From JANMDS01 sp031430575 (GTDB taxonomy: Bacteria; Pseudomonadota; Gammaproteobacteria; Burkholderiales; Casimicrobiaceae), in contig JANPBT010000075.1 in NCBI GenBank assembly GCA_031430575.1, forward strand, positions 1 to 35,684: a stretch of DNA of 35,684 nucleotides. The letters run 5' to 3'. The translations under genes were made by a program, and so were the position numbers. The notes beneath the pieces were generated by a model that saw only the letters and a list, made by a program, of their open reading frames with translations, had not been told where the DNA came from and did no database searches. Shown piece by piece: positions 31,143-35,684 of this stretch. Within the stretch, counting starts at the first letter, position 1; each line of letters opens with the position of its first letter.

Positions 31143-31857
31143 TCTTCGCTCCTTGCGTTCGGCGCGGACGACGCGCAGGGGCTGGCGCCTCTACAGGTTG
31201 CGTCGTTGATGTTGATGACGCATTTTTCAGCCCCAACACTTCGCCTTTAAATACCCACGTTTTAATTCCAATGACGCCGTATGTCGTACGCGCTTCCGAG
31301 AAACCGTAATCGATGTCAGCGCGCAGTGTATGCAACGGGACACGACCTTCGCGATACCATTCTGTACGCGCGATTTCGATACCGTTTAGTCGACCAGAAG
31401 CCATGATCTTAATGCCCTGCGCACCGAGGCGTTGAGCGTTTTGCATTGCGCGCTTAAGCGCGCGCCGAAACATCACACGTTTCTCGAGTTGCTGACCAAT
31501 ATTCTCAGCAATAAGTTGCGCATCAAGCTCAGGCTTGCGAACTTCCTCAATGTTGAGCGCTACTTCGCACCCCATGAGTCGCCGCAGGTCGTTACGTAAC
31601 GCTTCAATATCCTCGCCCTTTTTACCAATTACGATGCCAGGGCGTGCGCTGTGAATCGTGATCCGCGCATTCTTTGCTGGGCGTTCGATCGTGATCCGAG
31701 AGACGGACGCTGCACGAAGCTTGCGCCCGAGGTATTCGCGCACCTTCAAATCCTCATTGAGCATCTTAGCGAAATTTTTATTCGCTGCGAACCAGCGGGA
31801 CTGCCAGTTGCGCGATACTGACAACCGGAACCCAGTTGGGTGAATTTTTTGTCCCAT
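31126..31857 (-). CDS. rpsC: 30S ribosomal protein S3
   Basis: 243 residues from the ATG at 31857 (MGQKIHPTGFRL), with AGGAG five bases upstream. Both the KH-2 domain (ITIHSARPGIVIGKKGEDIEALRNDL) and the C-terminal S3 domain (SGRLNGIEIARTEWYREGRVPLHTLRADIDYG) are present. The tail carries a Ser/Thr- and Ala/Pro-rich extension (EAPAPARRPRRTQGAKNAAT) of about 30 residues. Confidence 0.97.
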   Translation of the reverse strand: MGQKIHPTGFRLSVSRNWQSRWFAANKNFAKMLNEDLKVREYLGRKLRAASVSRITIERPAKNARITIHSARPGIVIGKKGEDIEALRNDLRRLMGCEVALNIEEVRKPELDAQLIAENIGQQLEKRVMFRRALKRAMQNAQRLGAQGIKIMASGRLNGIEIARTEWYREGRVPLHTLRADIDYGFSEARTTYGVIGIKTWVFKGEVLGLKNASSTSTTQPVEAPAPARRPRRTQGAKNAATS

Positions 31858-31859
31858 AA

Positions 31860-32195
31860 CTACTCCTTGGTTCCCACTGTGACGTGAATGTGGCACGTTT
31901 GTTTTTCTAAACGTGCACCACGGCCTTTGGCGCGCGCCATAAAGCGACGCAACGACCCTGCTTTGTCAACCCAGACAGATTGAACGCGCAATTCATCGAT
32001 ATCAGCGCCATCGTTGTGCTCCGCGTTAGCAATTGCCGACTCGAGCACTTTCTTAACTAGCACAGCACCTTTTTTAGGGCTAAATGCAAGGATGTTGAGG
32101 GCGCGGTCTACGGGTAAACCACGGATTTGATCGACGACCAAACGACACTTCTGTGCCGAAATCGGTGCGCCGCGTAAATGTGCTTGCGTTTGCAT
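31860..32195 (-). CDS. rplV: 50S ribosomal protein L22
   Basis: 111 residues. Its beta-hairpin lines the exit tunnel. APISAQKCRLVVDQIRGLPVDRALNILAF and RRFMARAKGRGARLEKQTCHIHVTV are typical; the latter is the hairpin region where macrolide resistance changes occur in other species. Confidence 0.97.
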   Translation of the reverse strand: MQTQAHLRGAPISAQKCRLVVDQIRGLPVDRALNILAFSPKKGAVLVKKVLESAIANAEHNDGADIDELRVQSVWVDKAGSLRRFMARAKGRGARLEKQTCHIHVTVGTKE

Positions 32196-32207
32196 GAATT
32201 CGGCTCC

Positions 32208-32486
32208 TTACTTCTTAACGGCTTTTTTATCCGCCGGATGACCCTTGAATGTACGGGTCATAGCGAATTCGCCAAGTTTATGTCCTACCATGTTCTCAGA
32301 AACATATACCGGAACGTGTTGTTTGCCGTTGTGTACGGCAATGGTGAGACCCACAAAATCAGGGGTAACTGTAGATCGACGCGACCAAGTTTTGATCGGG
32401 CGTTTATCGTTTGCGGCGGAGGCTTTTTCAACCTTCGCAGCGAGGTGGTGATCGATAAACGGACCTTTTTTAACGGAACGTGCCAT
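32208..32486 (-). CDS. rpsS: 30S ribosomal protein S19
   Basis: 92 residues. MARSVKKGPFIDHHLAAKVEKA opens the protein and VYVSENMVGHKLGEFAMTRTFKGH closes the fold. It works with S13 in the 30S head. It lies 6 bases after rplB and 12 before rplV. Confidence 0.97.
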   Translation of the reverse strand: MARSVKKGPFIDHHLAAKVEKASAANDKRPIKTWSRRSTVTPDFVGLTIAVHNGKQHVPVYVSENMVGHKLGEFAMTRTFKGHPADKKAVKK

Positions 32487-32492
32487 AGCGCA

Positions 32493-33329
32493 TTAACCTT
32501 TCTTGGCCTGATGACGCGAGCGGACAATCATGCTCGACGTTCGTTTGTTGGTGCGTGTTTTCAAGCCCTTAGCCGCTTGACCCCACGGTGAACGTGGATG
32601 GTGACGACCACCACCGCCGTTCGTACGACCGCCCATTGGATGATCGACCGGATTCATGGAAATACCGCGGACTGTCGGGCGAATGCCGCGCCAACGATTC
32701 GCGCCTGCCTTACCGATTACGCGCAGGCTGTGCTCGCTGTTGCTAACTTCGCCGATGGTCGCGCGACAATCAACGTGTACCTTACGAATTTCGCCAGAGC
32801 GCAGGCGCAACTGTGCGTATACACCCTCACGCGCAAGCAGCTGAATCGATGCGCCGGCAGAGCGCGCAAGCTGAGCGCCTTTGCCAGGTTGCAATTCAAC
32901 GCAATGTATCGTCGTTCCAACGGGAATATTACGGATTGGTAGAGTGTTGCCCGGTTTGATCGGGGCATCAGCCCCCGATACCACCGTTGCGCCCGCCAAA
33001 ATTCCGGCCGGGGCAACCATGTAGCGGCGCTCGCCATCGGCGTAGCATAACAAGGCGATATGCGCGCTGCGGCCAGGATCGTATTCGACGCGCTCTACTG
33101 ACGCAGGAACTCCGTCCTTATTTCGACGGAAGTCAATAATCCGAATGTGCCATTTGTGACCACCACCCTTGTGACGGGTTGTGATGTGACCGTTATTATT
33201 ACGGCCTGATCCACGCTTGTGGGAAATCACCAGCGGCGCATGCGGATCACCTTTGTGGAGGTGAGGATGCACCACCTTGAGCATGCTACGACGCCCAGGT
33301 GAGGTTGGTTTTGTTTTGACCAATGCCAT
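32493..33329 (-). CDS. rplB: 50S ribosomal protein L2
   Basis: 278 residues. L2 is needed for subunit joining and peptidyl-transferase structure. The SRP-like OB fold is followed by an SH3-like domain, and the C-terminal NPVDHPMGGRTNGGGGRHHPRSPWG contains the histidines next to the catalytic centre. One base separates it from rplW. Confidence 0.98.
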   Translation of the reverse strand: MALVKTKPTSPGRRSMLKVVHPHLHKGDPHAPLVISHKRGSGRNNNGHITTRHKGGGHKWHIRIIDFRRNKDGVPASVERVEYDPGRSAHIALLCYADGERRYMVAPAGILAGATVVSGADAPIKPGNTLPIRNIPVGTTIHCVELQPGKGAQLARSAGASIQLLAREGVYAQLRLRSGEIRKVHVDCRATIGEVSNSEHSLRVIGKAGANRWRGIRPTVRGISMNPVDHPMGGRTNGGGGRHHPRSPWGQAAKGLKTRTNKRTSSMIVRSRHQAKKG

Positions 33330-33330
33330 A

Positions 33331-33636
33331 TTAAGCCTCCGCGCCGAAATTCAGCTCTTGACCCGCTGCGAGGCGGACATAAGCACGACGTGTATGATTG
33401 CGCCGACCCATAAACTTGCCGAAGCGTTTTTCTTTTCCTGCGCGGTTAAGGATCTGAACAGACTCAACATTCACTTTCCAGATCATTTCTACCGCAGCTT
33501 TTACTTCCGATTTCGTTGCGTCAGGCAAGACTTCAAAAGCGACTTGATTGTGCGCCTCGGCAATCGTTGTGCTTTTCTCCGAAATAATCGGAGCACGCAG
33601 AACGGTTAGCAGGCGTTGCTCTTTGATGGCGCTCAT
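33331..33636 (-). CDS. rplW: 50S ribosomal protein L23
   Basis: 101 residues. L23 is the docking site for trigger factor and SRP at the tunnel exit. LRAPIISEKSTTIAEAHNQVAFEVLPDATK and KRFGKFMGRRNHTRRAYVRLAAGQ are typical. It overlaps rplD by four bases. Confidence 0.96.
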   Translation of the reverse strand: MSAIKEQRLLTVLRAPIISEKSTTIAEAHNQVAFEVLPDATKSEVKAAVEMIWKVNVESVQILNRAGKEKRFGKFMGRRNHTRRAYVRLAAGQELNFGAEA

Positions 33637-34253
33637 TGCAAAGCCTCCTCAATTTTGCTCAATGCTAACTTGGTTACCAGAACGTGTTTAAACGCAATTA
33701 AGCTCAATGGATTAACCTGATGCGGTAAGACAACACCGACATTACGGAGATTACGCGATGCTAGAAAAAGGTTGTCATCCATCTGCTCGGTTACGATAAG
33801 CACATTGTCGTAACCCAACGCTTTCAACTGGACAGCGAAATCTTTTGTTTTCGGGGTTACGACTACGATTGAATCAACAATAGTGAGTCGGTCGTCACGA
33901 ACCAATTGGGATAGCATCGACGCCATACCTGCGCGGTACATCTTGCGATTGACTTTATGACTGAAATTCTCGTCTGGCAAATTGGGGAAAGCGCGACCGC
34001 CGCCACGCCAAATTGGCGATGAGCTCATACCGGCACGCGCACGTCCCGTACCTTTTTGATTCCAAGGCTTCTTTGTTGTGTGGCGAACTTCGGCTCGGGT
34101 CATCTGGGCGCGATTTCCGCCGCGAGCATTTGCTTGAAACGCAACGACAATTTGATGAACCAGCGCTTCGTTATATTCGCGGCCGAAAACGGAATCTGAC
34201 GCGCTAACGCCACCTTCGGTTTTACCGCTTGCGTTGACTAATTTGAGTTCCAT
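33633..34253 (-). CDS. rplD: 50S ribosomal protein L4
   Basis: 206 residues. The extended loop reaching the tunnel carries KKPWNQKGTGRARAGMSSSPIWRGGGRAFPN. In E. coli L4 also represses the S10 operon through a leader hairpin. No such leader precedes rpsJ here (14 bases after tuf), though a hairpin lies between rpsJ and rplC. Confidence 0.97.
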   Translation of the reverse strand: MELKLVNASGKTEGGVSASDSVFGREYNEALVHQIVVAFQANARGGNRAQMTRAEVRHTTKKPWNQKGTGRARAGMSSSPIWRGGGRAFPNLPDENFSHKVNRKMYRAGMASMLSQLVRDDRLTIVDSIVVVTPKTKDFAVQLKALGYDNVLIVTEQMDDNLFLASRNLRNVGVVLPHQVNPLSLIAFKHVLVTKLALSKIEEALQ

Positions 34254-34257
34254 ATTC

Positions 34258-34899
34258 TTACGCCCCCTTTACGGCTGGAAGCACAATCAGGTGGCCACCG
34301 TCGGAGCCGGGGACGGCGCCTTTGACCATGAGCAATCCACGCTCAGCGTCAACACGGATGACTTCAAGATTTTGCGTTGTGCGAGTCGCATCACCGTAGT
34401 GCCCGGCCATTTTTTTGCCTGGGAACACGCGGCCTGGATCTTGCGCCATCGAAATAGAACCTGGGGAGTTGTGTGCGCGCGAGTTACCATGCGACGCTCG
34501 GTTAGAGGAAAAGTTATGGCGCAAGATAACACCTGCAAAACCACGACCTTTCGAAATACCTTGCACGTCTACCTTTTGACCGGCAGCGAAAATGTCGGCA
34601 CCAACAGCAGCTCCGACTTTCATATCTGCCAAAACCTCTGCGGTGACGTTGAACTCTCGAAGCATGGCCGCGGGCTCTACACCCGCCTTTGCCAAATGCC
34701 CGGCAAGTGCTTTATTGATGCGCGAAGCGCGACGTTTACCGAAGGCGACTTGAACGCCCGAGTATCCATCATTTTCCACAGTTTTAATTTGCGTCACGTG
34801 ATTAGAAGACACGTCAATCACCGTCACCGGTGTTGCACTTCCGTCGTCGTTAAACAAACGGGTCATTCCAACTTTGCGACCGACAAGTCCTAAGCTCAT
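34258..34899 (-). CDS. rplC: 50S ribosomal protein L3
   Basis: 213 residues. MSLGLVGRKVGMTRLFNDDGSATPVTVID opens it. The long loop near the peptidyl-transferase centre includes SKGRGFAGVILRHNFSSNRASHGNSRAHNSPGSISMAQDPGRVFPGKKMAGHYG. The equivalent of the methylated glutamine in E. coli (Gln150 region) is present as MAQDPG. Full length. Confidence 0.97.
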   Translation of the reverse strand: MSLGLVGRKVGMTRLFNDDGSATPVTVIDVSSNHVTQIKTVENDGYSGVQVAFGKRRASRINKALAGHLAKAGVEPAAMLREFNVTAEVLADMKVGAAVGADIFAAGQKVDVQGISKGRGFAGVILRHNFSSNRASHGNSRAHNSPGSISMAQDPGRVFPGKKMAGHYGDATRTTQNLEVIRVDAERGLLMVKGAVPGSDGGHLIVLPAVKGA

Positions 34900-34923
34900 G
34901 TCGATTTCCTTTATTTACGTTTG

Positions 34924-34951
34924 GGAACCCAATTACGATTGATTGGCTTCC
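34924..34951 (-). other. Hairpin between rpsJ and rplC
   Basis: The ten-base arms 34924-34933 and 34942-34951 pair with a single mismatch around eight bases, about 25 bases upstream of the rplC start. It sits in a 123-base gap that is large for this cluster and could be a regulatory leader or processing site. Confidence 0.4.
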
Positions 34952-34999
34952 ACTTTTTTGATTACCCCGAAACAGATTTGGGCATTTTTTTGCTTCAAT

Positions 35000-35012
35000 C
35001 TGCGCCGCAAGT
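35000..35012 (-). repeat. Core repeat copy 22, between rpsJ and rplC
   Basis: ACTTGCGGCGCAG on the minus strand, one change from the core, with the usual ATTG on the right. It is the only intergenic copy within the ribosomal cluster. Confidence 0.65.
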
Positions 35013-35022
35013 ACTCAAACCA

Positions 35023-35334
35023 TTACTGCAATTTAATCTCTACGTCTACACCTGCTGGCAGATCCAGCTTCATCAACTGGTCTACCGTCTTGTCCGTTGG
35101 ATCAACGATGTCCATCAATCGTTGATGCGTACGAATTTCAAACTGATCGCGCGACGTTTTGTTAACGTGCGGCGAGCGTAAGATGTCGAAGCGTTGAATG
35201 CGAGTAGGCAGAGGCACCGGACCTCTGACAACCGCACCTGACCGTTTTGCTGTTTCTACGATTTCAGCAGCAGACTGGTCGATCAACTTGTAATCAAACG
35301 CTTTAAGACGAATACGAATTTTTTGGCTTTGCAC
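35023..35334 (-). CDS. rpsJ: 30S ribosomal protein S10
   Basis: 103 residues. S10 also acts with NusB in antitermination. IRIRLKAFDYKLIDQSAAEIVETAKRSGA and GPVPLPTRIQRFDILRSPHVNKTSRDQFEIRTHQR are diagnostic. It follows tuf by 14 bases, so the S10 operon is an extension of the tuf transcript here. Confidence 0.97.
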   Translation of the reverse strand: MQSQKIRIRLKAFDYKLIDQSAAEIVETAKRSGAVVRGPVPLPTRIQRFDILRSPHVNKTSRDQFEIRTHQRLMDIVDPTDKTVDQLMKLDLPAGVDVEIKLQ

Positions 35335-35348
35335 TTTTTTTCTCAGCC

Positions 35349-35684
35349 TTACTCAAGAACTTTGGCAACGACGCCAGCACCGACGGTGCGGCCACCTTCG
35401 CGAATAGCAAAGCGTAAGCCTTGCTCCATCGCGATTGGCGAGATCAAGGTCACAACCATCTTGATGTTGTCGCCAGGCATGACCATCTCGACGCCTTCAG
35501 GCAACTGGGTCGCACCGGTGACGTCCGTGGTACGGAAGTAAAACTGGGGGCGGTAGTTGTTGAAAAATGGCGTGTGGCGACCACCTTCGTCTTTGGACAA
35601 AATGTAGACCTCGCACTCAAACTTGGTGTGGGGCTTGATTGAGCCTGGCTTGCACAGCACTTGCCCGCGCTGTACATCTTCGCG
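35349..35684 (-). CDS. tuf: Elongation factor Tu, C-terminal part (runs off the window)
   Basis: 111 residues of the C-terminal domains, reading in from the window end. REDVQRGQVLCKPGSIKPHTKFECEVYILSKDEGGRHTPFFNNYRPQFYFRTTDVTG and the closing AIREGGRTVGAGVVAKVLE are typical of bacterial EF-Tu. The N-terminal GTPase part lies beyond position 35684. The gene is adjacent to rpsJ as in most proteobacteria. Confidence 0.97.
   Translation of the reverse strand, partial: REDVQRGQVLCKPGSIKPHTKFECEVYILSKDEGGRHTPFFNNYRPQFYFRTTDVTGATQLPEGVEMVMPGDNIKMVVTLISPIAMEQGLRFAIREGGRTVGAGVVAKVLE

Noticed and set aside
139..35012. The 13-base repeat as a CRISPR array or as REP/BIME elements
   Set aside because: Copies are dispersed and unequally spaced, with no spacer pattern. 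REP elements are longer and usually come with a RAYT transposase, which is absent from the window; that absence does not exclude it elsewhere.
139..35012. The repeat as a polar Chi- or KOPS-type motif
   Set aside because: Exact copies are split about evenly between strands (8 versus 9) with no orientation switch, unlike polar replication- or recombination-linked motifs.

Overview
The window looks like a chromosomal segment of a betaproteobacterium, probably Burkholderiales-like. The evidence is the infA-rpmJ order directly after secY, the pmbA-darP-mog cluster, a class-2 leuA whose protein begins MLKNPS, and a complete Pil-Chp (twitching chemosensory) gene set. Almost everything is ordinary core genome. 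I see no IS element, prophage, CRISPR array, tRNA or rRNA.

Layout. Positions 229-3000 hold the minus-strand operon leuA-GNAT-ychJ, preceded by what reads as a leucine attenuator (leader peptide 2926-2979, terminator 2856-2873). Positions 3062-13187 hold pilG-pilH-pilI-pilJ-chpA on the minus strand, the phosphorelay that controls type IV pili. Positions 13258-21444 are a mixed stretch: ilvA, rpiA, a small membrane protein, pmbA, darP, mog, an unrecognised secreted protein, an M23 peptidase and mtfA. From 21580 to the end, all on the minus strand, runs the S10-spc-alpha ribosomal cluster: tuf (3' end only), rpsJ, rplCDWB, rpsS, rplV, rpsC, rplP, rpmC, rpsQ, then a near-consensus promoter, rplNXE, rpsNH, rplFR, rpsE, rpmD, rplO, secY, infA, rpmJ, rpsMKD, rpoA and rplQ, closed by a rho-independent terminator.

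The most interesting signal is not a gene. A 13-base core, ACCTGCGGCGCAG, usually inside the longer form ATACCTGCGGCGCAGATT, occurs 17 times exactly and about 6 more times with one or two changes. It appears on both strands about equally. About 21 of the 23 copies lie in the first 21.5 kb, roughly one per kb, and the ribosomal cluster is nearly free of it. Copies occur as inverted pairs between genes, at stop/start overlaps, and in frame inside coding sequences in several reading frames (reading as APQV, IPAAQI or YLRR), mostly in linkers or tails. This distribution resembles that of DNA uptake sequences in Neisseriaceae or Pasteurellaceae. I do not recognise this motif as a described one. A DNA-level role such as an uptake signal, a binding site or a selfish short repeat is an inference. 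One copy sits inside the leuA attenuator.
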